Assembly: GCA_002104935.1 (NCBI GenBank)
Contig: MCGT01000046.1
Span: 62,001-126,000, forward strand
DNA from: Hesseltinella vesiculosa
Lineage: Eukaryota > Mucoromycota > Mucoromycetes > Mucorales > Cunninghamellaceae
Reading direction: 5' to 3'
DNA length: 64,000 bases
Positions within the stretch are counted from its first letter, which is position 1; each line of letters begins with the position of its first letter. Both the position numbers and the translations under genes were made by a program. Of this stretch, positions 24,077 to 37,493 are shown in pieces. The notes under the pieces were generated by a model that was not told the DNA's origin, ran no database searches, and saw only the letters and a program-made list of their open reading frames with translations.

Positions 24077-24469
24077 ATGTCTGGTGGTAAATCTGGTGGT
24101 AAATCTGCAGCTGGTGCCAAGTCGCAAACCCGTTCTTCCAAGGCCGGTCTTCAATTCCCTGTTGGTCGTATCCATCGTCACTTGCGTAATGGCAACTATG
24201 CTCAACGTATCGGTGCTGGTGCTCCTGTTTACTTGGCTGCCGTGCTTGAATACTTGACTGCTGAAATCCTCGAATTGGCTGGTAACGCTGCCCGTGACAA
24301 CAAGAAGTCCCGTATCATCCCCCGTCACTTGCAATTGGCCATCCGTAACGATGAAGAATTGAACAAGTTGCTTGGCCATGTCACCATCGCTCAAGGTGGT
24401 GTCCTCCCTAACATCCATGCCAACCTCTTGCCCTCCAAGTCCAAGAAGGGTGCTTCTCAAGAACTTTAA
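24077..24469 (+). CDS. HTA1: Histone H2A (H2A.X-type SQEL tail)
   Basis: Intronless, 130 aa. Gly/Ser/Lys tail, then [64 protein letters not shown]. It ends in SQEL, the motif phosphorylated by ATM/ATR-type kinases at DNA breaks, so as in other fungi the canonical H2A also serves as H2A.X. The acidic patch residues ([15 protein letters not shown]) are intact. Convergent with the H4 gene downstream. Confidence 0.98.
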   Translation: MSGGKSGGKSAAGAKSQTRSSKAGLQFPVGRIHRHLRNGNYAQRIGAGAPVYLAAVLEYLTAEILELAGNAARDNKKSRIIPRHLQLAIRNDEELNKLLGHVTIAQGGVLPNIHANLLPSKSKKGASQEL

Positions 24470-25174
24470 ATTTCTCCATTTTTTTTTCCCTTTCAGTATC
24501 CCCCCTTTACCCCCCCTCCTCAAGTTATTTTTTTTTCATACGGTGATCACCCACTTACCTCATCCCTGCCTTCCAAGCACCAAACTCTCTCGTCTCTTTT
24601 ACTATACATATCTCTGCGACCCCTATATCTGCTTTATGTACATAGCGTCAAAAAATACATAATAAAAATCCCCTCTACGCTACCGCTTTTTAGTGGCAAG
24701 TTCATCTCAAAAAAAAAAATGAAAACTTCAAAGTCGTCCAAAAGTCCCTTGTGTCTCGCAACTTTTTTTTTTCAAAAAATCCTCTGTAAAAAGCCCTCCA
24801 GCCTCTCTGGGACTCCCCTTTCCGCTTTTTGTGGCGCTGGATAGCACGGTTCACATGATCCTTTTGAGACAGAGTCCATCAAAAAAATGAGAGTGAAAAC
24901 AAAAAGTCAACGAAAAAAAATAGGGCGACAAGTCCAGCAAAACAAGAATAAAAGACTATTTTTTGAACGTCAAAGAAAATAGGGACGATTTATTCACTTG
25001 TTTTTTTGAAATTGTTATTTCTTATGTACAGAATATCAATGCTTTCCTAGCCATTAGGAGAAAAAAAAAAAAAGAGGGAGCTTTGGGGGATATGAGTTAG
25101 AGAGAAGAGAGTAAAAAAAGATATGAAGGGGGTGATCATGGGTTGTTTTGGATTTAGAGAAGGCGGAAAAGAGC
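24470..25174. other. Convergent spacer between H2A and H4
   Basis: Contains the 3' ends of both genes. AATAAA-type sites occur near 24658-24665 (plus), and the sequence is rich in A and T runs. No metazoan-style histone 3' stem-loop seen, as expected for fungi that polyadenylate histone mRNA. Confidence 0.5.
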
Positions 25175-26587
<1,413 letters not shown>

Positions 26588-28151
26588 GTTTTTTTTTTTT
26601 ATTTTTCATCATAACATATCCCCCTCTTTTTCCCATCTAATCCCTTTCCACTCTGTACAGTTTTCTCCTCATTTTTTCCTTCCTCCCTCATCAAGCTTCC
26701 TTTCACTTGTTTGTACCTATTCCACAAAGGCTAGCAACATAAAATAAATCAAAAAAAAAATGAGCAAAAAAATACTCTTGTGTGAAAAAAAAAAAAAAAA
26801 GGTGCGTCTGTCTCCGTGTCAAATTTGAAAAAAAAAAAAAAAAAAAAACTCGCGTTCCAGCAAGTGGCAAAGTCCCTCGGAAAATAAATATTTTCAATGC
26901 CAAGCCATTGGCAAGGTTCCACCGCCTTTTGATTAAACTGGTCAGGTGGAATACCATGTGATTCATGAATGGCAAAGCAAGTTCCATGATGACAATGAAA
27001 AGAGCAAGAAGCAGCAATTTTTTTTTGACTGTGCCTCGAGAAGTATTTTTTTTTATGCGCGTGACCCTCGTGGCCGCCAGAAACGGCAATTGGACAGATC
27101 TGCCGGAGTTACCTAATGTGGTAGCTCATGGCTTCTACATGACCAACTGTGCTTCCCATCTTTCACTTTCAATAGACATGCAATGTAAACGATGGACATC
27201 GTTGAGATTCATTCATTTTTTATATTCTCGTTCTTTTTTTTTTTTTTTTTTTTACGTGACGAACCCATGATGGATCACTACAACTTGTTTGATTTCGTTT
27301 TCTTGCTTGGTTCCTGTCAACACCGCGCCTCACCCACTTTTTTTTTTTTTTTTTCCTCTTTTTTCATCGATGCTCGATATCACATTACCTGGCAGCTGAC
27401 ATCCTTGAATATACCGGCAAATGTTGTCACCTGGACGAATCGAACTGGATGGCTTAATGACGTGAACGGGGCAATGTAGTCGTTTGCTTGTAAGGGTCCT
27501 TTGGTGTATGCTCTATCGCCACCTTCTTATGTGAGAGCTTGTGCTTGACAACACTATCTCTGTAATATAATAACTGTATGAGATTCATTATCTCGGCTCC
27601 CTCCCCCTCCTTTTTTTTTTTTGGTTGGGAGGTGTCAAGCAGGATTGCATGCTGGTCGGAATTGCCGGTGGTCGCACTAAAAAATAAAGAAAAGGCGGTC
27701 ATTTGTCTGATCTGCGCGTTAAAACCTTGGCGTATAGACCGCACGTCAATGACACAACCACTATAGAAAAGTCCTGCTCATGATGGCTCGTTCCTTGGAA
27801 AAGAAACGCTTCGAACCACATCGGCAATCGGGTATACTATTACACCGAAAAATAGAGCCAAGGATAAGCCGTTTTTTCGCTGAACGGATCCGCCCCTCAA
27901 CGCCAAGGGTACGGAAGGAGCATGCCGACGAGGACAGTCTGGTTCGATGCCTCGCAATGTGGCGGTTTGGCCAAAAAAAGCCACCCCACAGCGGAAACAT
28001 CTTTCCCCAGCAGCAGCTGTTGTCAGCGCCCTGGGATGTGAATGGGCAAGCCCCCACTGTCACAAGAGCCGACCAGCTCTGCCCTGTCGACAGCCGTGGT
28101 TATTTCTTTTTGACATAGGCAGGCAGGTAGGGCATCGCGTCGCCGCTGCAC

Positions 28152-28183
<32 letters not shown>

Positions 28184-28266
28184 GCGTGCATCCATTTTTT
28201 TATTTGCCCGCTCCCTCTTTTTTCCTTCTTTTTTGTTCACACCATTGATCTTGATTAGTTGCATGG
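26588..28266. other. Gene-free stretch, 1.7 kb
   Basis: H3 3' end, then AT-rich DNA with A21 (26828-26848), a ~T20 run near 27234-27253 and a T30 run at 28153-28182, then the RecQ promoter. Open frames (for example 27780-28118) have no recognisable motif. No structural RNA seen. Confidence 0.5.
28153..28182 (+). repeat. T30 homopolymer upstream of RecQ gene
   Basis: Thirty consecutive T, 85 nt before the RecQ ATG; the longest homopolymer I see in the window. Others: T27 at 58700-58726, A24 at 23698-23721, T21 at 6903-6923 and A21 at 26828-26848. Counts come from the given sequence and may be affected by sequencing error. Confidence 0.85.
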
Positions 28267-31200
28267 ATGAAGGTGAATCATGAGCAGCATTTAGCTTGGT
28301 ACCACCAGGCCATCCAACCTCATCTGTTCGGTCAAAGAAAGACCTACACTCGGTATGATCCTACCAAACCAACCGTGTTGACGAAACGGCCAGTGAAGCG
28401 CCCTATTACCGATCTTGTTGAGCCAGATGACGACAATGATACCCCACCAAACTCTGGACAATTCAACCAAAACGGCTCCACCATGAAACGGTCAAGAATG
28501 GATGAGCCTTGGCCCAACCACACCGGCGACTTGACCCCTTTTTACCCATCTCCACAAGCGCGCGTTCAGCCTCCACCATCCGCCTCGCCTCACTTCCCGC
28601 TTGCCCATTCCCCCATCTCCATTATAGACGATGACGATGAATTCCTGGGCGATGACGATGATATAGACTTTGCAAGCATGGACATTGATCAACTCCCTTC
28701 CTCTTCATTCAACCACCGCACACCGATACCCACCACGTCTTCCTCATCCAACCGCCCCAACCGCCAGCGACCCTACCAGCCGGAGCCTATTGATTTGGAG
28801 GATGACATGTTTGATGACAGCTTGGTAAGGGATCCGGATGCTGCGTACCTTTCCTCTTCTCTGACCGACCCCTATGTTTTTCTCATAGATCGATGATGAC
28901 AATGATAGCTTTATGAATCCGCCGTCATTGCTTCCTGTCCCAGCCGATAGACCGTCTTCTGACGACCTGGAAAGCCAGTTGGCTGACCTGAAGAAAAAGG
29001 AAAGCGAGATCCGTGCCACCATGGGTGCCAAGCTGGCCGATGGCACCTACGATCCTCTGCAAATCACTGCCTGGGGCAAAGAGCTGTGAGTCCTTTTTTT
29101 TTTTTTTTTTTCTCCCCTCTTGTTGGCATTCACCACTGACTCTTTTTTCTCTCTCCCTCCCTCCCTACGCCCATCAGCGGAGATATCCAAGAAAAAGTCA
29201 AGTCTTTGGAACAAGCCAAGAAAGATCAGCCATTCAACGGGGATCAGATCGTCACACCAGCCCCAGCTCCATCAGCCACTACCAATCGTTCCTTGTATTT
29301 TAGTCGCAATAACAACGAACCACCTGCACCACCACAGCCCGAGTATCCTTGGTCCAGCGAAGTGCGCCGTGTGCTCCGTCAAGTTTTCAAGCTGCAGGAA
29401 TTCCGGCGCAACCAGCTCGAGGTCATCAATGCCACTCTGAATGGCGAAGACACATTTGTGCTGATGCCCACAGGTGGTGGAAAGAGCCTGTGCTACCAAT
29501 TGCCTGCTTATGTTCAGCAAGGCAACCATGGTCACTTGCATCCTGGCGGTGTGACCCTGGTGGTGTCGCCTCTGTTGTCCTTGATGGAAGATCAGGTGCG
29601 CCACCTCCAAAACCTGGGCATCCATGCAAAACTAATCAACGGCACCCTGGGCATCCATGAACGCCGCGAAGTGCTACAGCTGCTCGAAGCCTCGCCCCCA
29701 CGCCTCCAGCTCATGTACGTCACGCCCGAAATGTTGACCCGGTCTAGCCATTTCAAGCGCATCATCGAGGGCCTCCATAGCCGCGGCCACCTGGCCCGCT
29801 TTGTCATTGACGAAGCCCATTGTGTATCGCACTGGGGCCATGATTTTCGACCTGACTACAAAGACCTTGGCTCGCTCAAGCAACAATACCCAAACGTCCC
29901 CATGATCGCCCTGACCGCTACAGCGAATCACCGAGTGCAAAAGGACATCACCACCAATCTCCACATGGAGAACAGCAAATGCTTCAAGCAAAGCTTTAAC
30001 CGCCCCAACCTCAAGTAACGTCCTTCTTGGAAACAGAAAGCAGCGACTCACTCTCTTTCCTCCCCTCTCCCTCTCTTTCTTGTATTTTTTTTAGATATGA
30101 CGTGATCAACAGTATGCCTCGGCTGACAGACCGCGTCACAGATATTTATCGATTCATCAACGCAAACTACCGGCACGAATGCGGGATCATCTATTGCGTG
30201 ACGCGAAAGCAATGCGAAGAACTTGCAGGCAAACTGCGTGAGCTCAGCATTGATGCGATCCACTATCACGCAGCACTCACACCAGAGGAGCGGTCGACAA
30301 CCCAGCTGGACTGGCAGCAGGGTAAGACCAAGGTGATTGTGGCCACCATCGCGTTTGGCATGGGTATCGACAAGCCCGATGTGCGGTTCGTCATTCACTA
30401 TACGATGCCCAGCTCTGTCGAAGGCTACTATCAAGAGACAGGACGTGCCGGTCGCGACGGCATGGAAGCGTCTTGTCGCATGTACTACAGTTTCGGGGAT
30501 CGACGACTTCACGAAACGCTGATCAACAACAGCGAAGGTCCTGTGCAGCAAAAGAAACAGCAGCACGAAAATCTCAAGTTCATGGTGCAGTATTGCGAAA
30601 ACCGCGAGGATTGCCGTCGCAAGCAAGTGCTGGCTTACTTTGGCGAGTCGTTTGATGCGCATCAATGCCGTCAGCAACCTCAAACCATGTGCGATGTTTG
30701 TCACAAGAATGATGGCCGTCCCGTGCAGAAAACCGACGTCTCCCAAGGCGCCAGGACGCTGCTGCAGTTGGTTCAGGCGGTTGTGGCCGCCGCCGAACGT
30801 GTATCATTGGTGCAGCTGGCCGAAGTCTTCCGAGGCTCGGCCAAGCAAGAGTACATTCGTCGAAACTTCCATACGCTCGCTGGCTACAAGATGGGCAAGG
30901 ACTGGTCTACCGACGATGTCACTCGCCTCGCCCAACATCTACTCATCATCCAAGCCCTGGAAGAATACAGTGTCGTCAACAACCGCGGTTTCACCAATGC
31001 CTATGTCACTCTAGGCCCTCGCGCCGATAGCATTCTCCAAGGTTGTGAACGCGTCGAACTCAGTGGTGAATTTGGCAGGGTAAAAAAAAAAAAAAAATAG
31101 AAGAGGGCACGGTGAAAGATCTGACTTTTTTTTTTTAGCCCATCCCATCTCGCGCACCTAATACCAACCAACAGAATCCACGTCAACGACAGAACAACCG

Positions 31201-31753
31201 TAATGGTTATCAAGCAAACCAACACGCTTATCAACAGTCTTACCAACAAAACCAACACACCATCCGCCTTCAAAACTATCGGTATTCATCTACCACAGCC
31301 CCTTCACCCTCCCATGGCCACAGTCAAGGCAGCAACGCTAGAAATCCATCCACCCCATCCCGTCTGTCGGCGCTGGCACCTTCAACCCGACCCAGCACGC
31401 CTTCCTACACCTATTCCGATTCTCATCGCTCGTCCTTGTCCGACCCGAATCGAAGGATACAAATGCAATGTTTGCTGGAGATGCAAGAATGCCGGAAAAA
31501 AGTAAACCCCGGAAAAGAGAGCAGCGATTGGACAGAGGGTTTTAACCGTGGCTTTTAGGTGTGTAGTCAATTTCGATTCCAGGATGTCACCAATATATTC
31601 CCTGATAATGACCTGAAAAAACTAGCTCATCGTATGCCTGCGACCGAGCGAGCGTTTTGTGATCTGATGGGCATCAACCAAGAAAAATTCAAGCGCCATG
31701 GCACCTATTTCCTGGATATCTGCAAAAAATATGCTGCTCAGTTGACTCACTAA
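28267..31753 (+). CDS. SGS1: RecQ DNA helicase, SGS1/BLM family
   Basis: Six exons: 28267-28824, 28889-29085, 29178-30014, 30095-31079, 31139-31501, 31559-31753, giving 1044 aa. The N-terminal ~290 residues are acidic and disordered (several D-rich clusters), with a short coiled coil ([15 protein letters not shown]). The helicase core has [13 protein letters not shown] (motif 0), [15 protein letters not shown] (Walker A), [20 protein letters not shown] (DEAH plus the RecQ aromatic loop) and [12 protein letters not shown] (motif VI). The RQC zinc cysteines are CENREDC...MCDVC. A Gln/Asn-rich linker leads to an HRDC domain split by the last intron ([19 protein letters not shown] ... [16 protein letters not shown]). 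This class unwinds recombination and fork intermediates with Top3-Rmi1. A 7-codon upstream ATG at 28263 overlaps the start. AATAAA at 31797-31802. Confidence 0.93.
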
Positions 31754-32703
31754 GATCTCCTTGCCAATACCATCCGCCCTCCATGGCTGGGCCATTAATA
31801 AAGCGTCTTTGCAAGATTTGGTTCGTTGGGTGTTCTGGGAAAATTTTTTTTTTTTCATTACTTTGCCACTTTGTCATTTTTTTTTTTTTTTTTGTGGAGG
31901 CGTGATGTAATCTGAAAGGACCCATGAAATGAAGATGTCGTCTGATTTGTTCTACCTTGGTCCAAAGTTCTGGAGAGTTTTGAAGGCTCCATGGATCTCA
32001 CACTTTTTTTTTTCTTTATCCTATCTAAACTGCCTTTTTCGCAACAAGAATTCCCACAGGAAAAAAGAATGCCAATGGCAATAAGCTTCCCCACAAATTC
32101 CAAATTATCCCAAGCTGGGAAAACGGGCGAGTGACCCCACCCCCTCTTCACCTCTAGTGTTTTACCCAAATCGAGTGCATCCCTACCTGCGTCCATCGAG
32201 TGGGATCACATCCAACTTTCTTGGTTCCTGTTCGAAAACGCAAGGTGAGGATTTGTCAAGGAGGATTCTAGAATCACTCATCATCCATGTATTAAGGTTC
32301 ATAGGCTTTTCGTACCACTTTTTCGTAACGGGGTTTGCTTGGCGAATGATTCACCAGTCCCTCCATTTGCTTTTGGCATGCTCCGAGGCAGGGTATTAAT
32401 TTCCTTTCCTATTTTCTCTTTCCTTTCATTTCTCGCCCTTGACAAACATTTCAAAAAAAAAAAGGGGAATGGAAACATGGAAAGCATGTGACGTCTAAGC
32501 ATTTGCTTTGATTTCTCACCAGTGTTGAACCTTAGAGGGGAAAACATCTGCTTTTGGAAGATTAGCCAATTGAGTTGGCGGGGAATTCAAAGCGGTGCAG
32601 AATCAATGAAATTTATGCACCATGAAAAAAAAAGGAGGATTTTCTCTTCTTTTCTTTCTCTTCTTCTTTTTCTTTCCATCCTGTTATCTTGCCTCTCTTT
32701 GTC
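31754..32703. other. Spacer between RecQ and JEN1-like genes
   Basis: RecQ 3' end with AATAAA at 31797-31802, then about 800 nt without coding signal, ending in a T/C-rich leader (32640-32700) before the transporter ATG. Confidence 0.5.
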
Positions 32704-34870
32704 ATGTCAGAAGAAGCACCAAAAGTCGAGGTGGCTCATCATGAACAACTCACCGAAGAGAAACCTGGCTATCTTAAAAGCGTTTGGTTGGACTGGAAGC
32801 AATCCACCATCAAGAAACCAGAGAAACCTGTCAGCATATGGAAAATCCTCAAAAGCCTCAATCGTCGTCAATGGCTCACGTTCATTGCAGGTATAAAGTC
32901 ATTATATTTAGACACAAACAAACAAATCTCACTTGGGAAGTTTTCTTTAGCTTTCCTTGGTTGGACCTTGGATGCCTTTGATTATTTCTCAGTCACTCTC
33001 ACTACTACGCAAATCGGTAACAGATAACGAATCCTTTTTTGTTACCTGCTGATCCTTTTTGTTCATGGTGATCTATAGCTGAAGAATTTGGAGTGACGGT
33101 GGCGCAAGTGACCAGTACGCCTACAAAAATGGAAGATTTTTTTTTTTTTTCTTTGTCTAACCCTACCCATTTTTCTTTGTTCACCCAAATTAGGCGCGAT
33201 CACTACCACACTGGTACAGTCTGAGAAAATAGGATGCCGCTTACTTTTTTTTTTTTTTAGATGCTTCGATCTGTGGGTGCTCTTATTTTTGGTAAAAAAC
33301 CTATGCATAGGGAGAATCCGAAGATGCAGTGGCTGATCTTTATTTGTTGCGTAGGTGCTCTTGCCGATAGGTTCGGTCGACGCTGGCCTTTGATTATCGA
33401 TATCATTTTGTTCTCTCTGATTAATATGGCCAGTGGGTTTGCTCCCAACTTGCAAACCTTTGTTGGTCTTCGAGCAGTCTTTGGCATTTGCATGGGTAAA
33501 AAAAAAAAAAAGAAATGACTGGCATTATGCAATAATCGTGTAACTCAGCACCCTTTTTTCCTTTTTAGGTGGCGAATGGGTATGACACTTATTACCTTCT
33601 TTATGACTGCCATGACAGAAGGACCCATCTTTTTCTTTTTTATTTCAGGGCTTGGGTGCCAGTTTAGCTTTGGAAACGTTACCAGTGGAAGCTCGAGGCC
33701 TCTTTTCTGGGATTTTCCAAGAAGGTTATGCTTGTGGTTACTTGTTGGCTGTGCTGGTCAGTTATGCTATTTTGAGTAATGGAGCGTCCTGGCGTATTCT
33801 GTATTGGGTGGGATCTGCGTTTGCCCTGCTCGCTATTTTTATCCGCTTCTTTGTACCTGAATCCGACGTGTATTTGGAACAACAAAAAGCCCGCAAGGTG
33901 CTGAGCCGGTCGGTGTGGCAAGAAGCTTGGTTGGCCGTCAAACACCATTGGGCTCGCTTAGTCTACATGGTGGTATTGATGTCCTTTTTCAATTTCTTCT
34001 CGCACGGTTCGCAAGATTTGTACCCAACCTTCCTGACCGCCCAGCTGGGTTACTCCCAGTCGCAAAAGACCGTCACCGCTGTCATTTACAACGTCGGGGC
34101 CATTGTCGGTGGCATCCTCTTTGGTTACCTGTCCAACTATCTCGGCCGACGTTTCATCATGGCTGTCTGTGCCATCGGTGCTGGTGCATTTGTAAGCTTG
34201 TTGCCTTGCCACCTTTCTTGTTCCTCACTTTTTCCCTCTTCCACAGATCCCCCTGTGGGCCTTTGGCCCCTCGATCCAATCCCTTCAGTTTGGTGCCTTT
34301 ATGATGCAATTCTTTGTGCAAGGAGGGTGGGGGGTTGTACCGGCCTACTTGAATGAAATCTCGCCTCCTGCTTTCCGCGGTCTGCTGCCTGGCCTGGCCT
34401 ATCAATTGGGTAACTTGGTAAGCAAAGCAAAAAGCACCGTTGCCCATGACCTCTAACCATTTTTTTTTTTTCATCTTTTCAGGTGAGCGCTGCCAGTGCC
34501 CAAATTGAAGCCACCATCTCGGAGCACTACCCCGTCACCAGTCCTACCGGCAAACAAGTGAACGACTATGCCTTGACCCAAGCCATCTTTATGGGTTGTG
34601 TATGTGGTTGTCTCTTGATCACCGGTAAAAAAAAATGAACCGTTGTCTTTTCCTAGCTCATCCTTTTTTCCCCAAGTGATCTTTGGCATGGAAATGCGCA
34701 ACCGTGACTTTATGGAGGATTTGATCGAGGACGAACATGGCAAGAATGCAATCGGGATCCAAGACATCGAGACAGACCAGGTGGAAGCTGGTCAAGCTGG
34801 GGCTAGCGGTGAAAAGGAAGGGGTGGATGCCATTGAAGACAAGCACGATGTCTCCGACCCTGCCAAATAA
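32704..34870 (+). CDS. JEN1: JEN1-type monocarboxylate/proton symporter (MFS)
   Basis: Eleven exons: 32704-32890, 32951-33016, 33079-33114, 33194-33213, 33261-33291, 33355-33495, 33569-33579, 33649-34191, 34247-34417, 34483-34624, 34677-34870, giving 513 aa with about 12 membrane segments. The start of the membrane domain reads RRQWLTFIA then AFLGWTLDAFDYFSVTLT after splicing, as in Jen1. The MFS loop motif is ADRFGRRW. The Jen-family signature N-x-x-S/T-H-x-S/T-Q-D-x-x-x-T is matched exactly by NFFSHGSQDLYPT from residue ~279. These plasma-membrane carriers take up lactate, pyruvate or dicarboxylates, usually under glucose derepression. The C-terminal tail is acidic and hydrophilic. Exons 4 (20 nt) and 7 (11 nt) are very small but are required to restore GGEWGLGAS and the frame. 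Confidence 0.9.
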
Positions 34871-35343
34871 AAAAAATTGGCTATTCCTCACCATACCGAC
34901 CCTTTTCTGTATTCTATACTAATGCCCTGTCATTTGAAATAAATCTAAACTGTAATCTTGCTCGCATGGCTACCCCCCTGATTTACACAAGGAAAAAATG
35001 AGTGAACACCTGCCGTTCATTGTCTCTTCCCCCTTTTTTCTTCGTTCCCCTTCTGTTTGACCACCGCAGCGACATCGACTGGCCAATGCCGACGATGCCC
35101 TTCCATCATTCGCGGCGCAGACGTCATGGCGTCATGCCAGAAAGCTTGTGACCATGCACAAGAGCCTCTGATTTTTTGGTCTTTCCGCCATCGTTTATTT
35201 TGAGCCGTGAATAATTTTTTTTAGGAGCTCTATTTTTTTTTTTTTTTTTTGCTTCCCCTTTTTATTCACGCTCCTTCTCATCACTCTCAGCTACCTCGAC
35301 CTATCCCACCCTCATCCCATACCAAACTATCTGTCCATTGTCT
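34871..35343. other. Spacer before the F-box array
   Basis: JEN1-like 3' end, then a T18 run near 35233-35250 and a pyrimidine-rich leader (35250-35340) immediately upstream of F-box gene A. No coding signal. Confidence 0.5.
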
Positions 35344-37158
35344 ATGACTATACCCTGTGCATCAGACGCTGTTCATCACAGTCCTATTTCTGCCCTGCCT
35401 TTCGTTTTACTGGAAACCATTGCTTTGATTTCGGACACGTGGGATCGAAAACAGCTTCGCCTGGTGAATCGCCTGTGGCAAGAAGTGACGACGCCACTGC
35501 TGTTTGAAGTCATTACGCTGTCAAAGTACAACTACCGTTACCCGAGGATCTATGTCGAACACCGGGTCGTGCCCTTGGCGTCATCGCTGACGTTTCTACA
35601 GCACATGGAGCAGCAGTCCAATCCAGCAACCGCCATTACATGCCACGCAAAGTCAATCAGGGTAGAGCGCTACGACATGGACGTAAAAGAGGTCATACGG
35701 CTGCTTCAAATCTGCCCTAGAGTCGAGTCTGTGACAATGGAAAGTATGGTGTTCATGCGAGAATTGCCCCCCAAGGGCGGGCTGTCGTTTCATCCCTTCG
35801 TTTACGATAGATTGCTGGCCAAGATCGAGCCTTTGTTTCGTGGACCGGCCAGCATCCGGAAGCTGAAACTGAAAGGCTATATCGCTGATCTGATGGGTCC
35901 AATCATGCTTGACGTACTGCCTCGCCTCTCTGACCTGCACACTCTCGAACTCGACTGCCTTCATTGGAGTAACTCTAGCAATGATATCTGGCCTCCCATC
36001 GTTGCAGCCATCCACCAGCATTGTCCTAGCTTGGTTGCTCTGACCTGTTACTATTCCCGTGATGATTACTTTGACGAGATGGATCGTTGGCATACACAAC
36101 AGAGAAATGGCGACAGCCCGAAAGTAGCCATCGCACCTTGGACGTCCATCAAGGATCTCTCCATCTTGCTCACAGACGGGACACGCGATGCCTTCAAAAT
36201 TGGCCAGTTTGTTACCTATGTTGCAGTCAAGTTCCCCTCTCTCACATCTTTGACTCTGACCGTTGCCTGTGATGCAACAGGAAGTAGGCCTTGGGTGGAT
36301 CTCCCACAAGGCTCATTCCAGAAGCTGACGTCCTTAAAACTGGTTTGCAACCAAGGGTTTGCCGACTGCCTGACCGTCTTTGACCGCCTTGCGCCTTCAG
36401 CACTGAAGCATCTCACATCCTTGGAACTCGAAGTTGATGAAGAAGAAGTCGATGTGGCCCACATTCTCTCTCTCTTTCCATCCCTGCAGCATTTGGGCCT
36501 TGATTCTGATGGTCGGATGACATGCGACACATCTGATGCAAAACCTCCTTCCCATACGCTCACTTCATTAGCCATAGGAAAGCACCTGTACCACGGCTCT
36601 CACGAAAGCAGCACACTAGAAACAATCGTACGGATGTGCCCTTCGATCCAGCACTTCTTTCTCACTTTGGATTGCTGGGCGCTGACCAACCATGTCGGTG
36701 GTATTGTCGACGGCGTACTGGTAGACAAGTTGCAGCAGCGTATAGATAAAGTGTTACCTGCTTTGTCGAATGGACAGCTAAAGCCAATGGTCGTTGCCTT
36801 GCCTCATGCCAACAGCCTGGCCAGTCTTGGTATCGCCTGCCGTTACAATTTTATCGACTCTCCTGGATTGATCATCCTTGCCTCGTTACCCTCCAAGAAG
36901 ACAGACTCCGCTGGCATCCAGTCGACGGTGCTTAAATCCTGGTATATTGAAAGGCCCGATGTGGACAGGCCACCTATAGCGCGACCTTGGGGAATCCATT
37001 CGCCGCCAGCCTTGGACGCCTTGGCCAATTGGGACATGGATCTGGAAGGTTTGACGCCCGCTCACAACGTTGACCGCCTCGATTTTATTGGTGTTATCTT
37101 CTTGCCTTCTTTACCAAACCGTGTTTATTTCGAAATGGAGGGCGTCCCAATGCAGTAA
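35344..37158 (+). CDS. F-box/LRR-like protein, array gene A
   Basis: Single exon, 604 aa. The F-box is at residues ~15-55 (ALPFVLLETIALIS, KQLRLVNRLWQEVTTPLLFE); it should bind Skp1 and bring targets to an SCF ubiquitin ligase. The body has irregular leucine-rich repeats, e.g. LLQICPRVESVTMES, KFPSLTSLTLTV, LKHLTSLELEV, LFPSLQHLGLDS. It shares with the other four array members a PWTS motif mid-protein and a C-terminal cap (LKSWYI, HSPPALDALANWD, FIGVIFLPSLP, MEGVPMQ). The start is the first ATG of the frame. No signal peptide or membrane segment. Intronless, unlike most neighbours. Closest to genes C and D by the cap. Target unknown. Confidence 0.82.
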   Translation: MTIPCASDAVHHSPISALPFVLLETIALISDTWDRKQLRLVNRLWQEVTTPLLFEVITLSKYNYRYPRIYVEHRVVPLASSLTFLQHMEQQSNPATAITCHAKSIRVERYDMDVKEVIRLLQICPRVESVTMESMVFMRELPPKGGLSFHPFVYDRLLAKIEPLFRGPASIRKLKLKGYIADLMGPIMLDVLPRLSDLHTLELDCLHWSNSSNDIWPPIVAAIHQHCPSLVALTCYYSRDDYFDEMDRWHTQQRNGDSPKVAIAPWTSIKDLSILLTDGTRDAFKIGQFVTYVAVKFPSLTSLTLTVACDATGSRPWVDLPQGSFQKLTSLKLVCNQGFADCLTVFDRLAPSALKHLTSLELEVDEEEVDVAHILSLFPSLQHLGLDSDGRMTCDTSDAKPPSHTLTSLAIGKHLYHGSHESSTLETIVRMCPSIQHFFLTLDCWALTNHVGGIVDGVLVDKLQQRIDKVLPALSNGQLKPMVVALPHANSLASLGIACRYNFIDSPGLIILASLPSKKTDSAGIQSTVLKSWYIERPDVDRPPIARPWGIHSPPALDALANWDMDLEGLTPAHNVDRLDFIGVIFLPSLPNRVYFEMEGVPMQ

Positions 37159-37493
37159 AAAAAAAGTCGATGGCTGATTGTTCTTGGTAATGTGTGATCC
37201 TATAGCAACCAAGCTCCTTCGATTCCCCCCCCCCCTTTTTTTTTTTTTTTTTACGATCATAGTGGAGCGCACGGCCAGGGGACATTGGGTAGGGATTTGT
37301 TTGATGGCAAGCGGTTCCTGAAATGTACCAGTGTGTTCCTTTCTTGCGATCCATCAAGTTAAGGCTCGCCCCAGTGATGTGTCTGTAATCGTCGGTTTTT
37401 TGTTACATTAGAAAAGAATCGCTCAATTAGGGAAGGCGCCCCCACCGTTTTTTTTTCTTCCTCTGTTGTTCCACAATTTCAAAGTATTGCTCA
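37159..37493. other. Spacer between F-box genes A and B
   Basis: 335 nt holding the end of A and the promoter of B. It contains a C-run/T-run junction at 37225-37253 and a T-rich leader at 37448-37470. No other feature seen. Confidence 0.5.
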
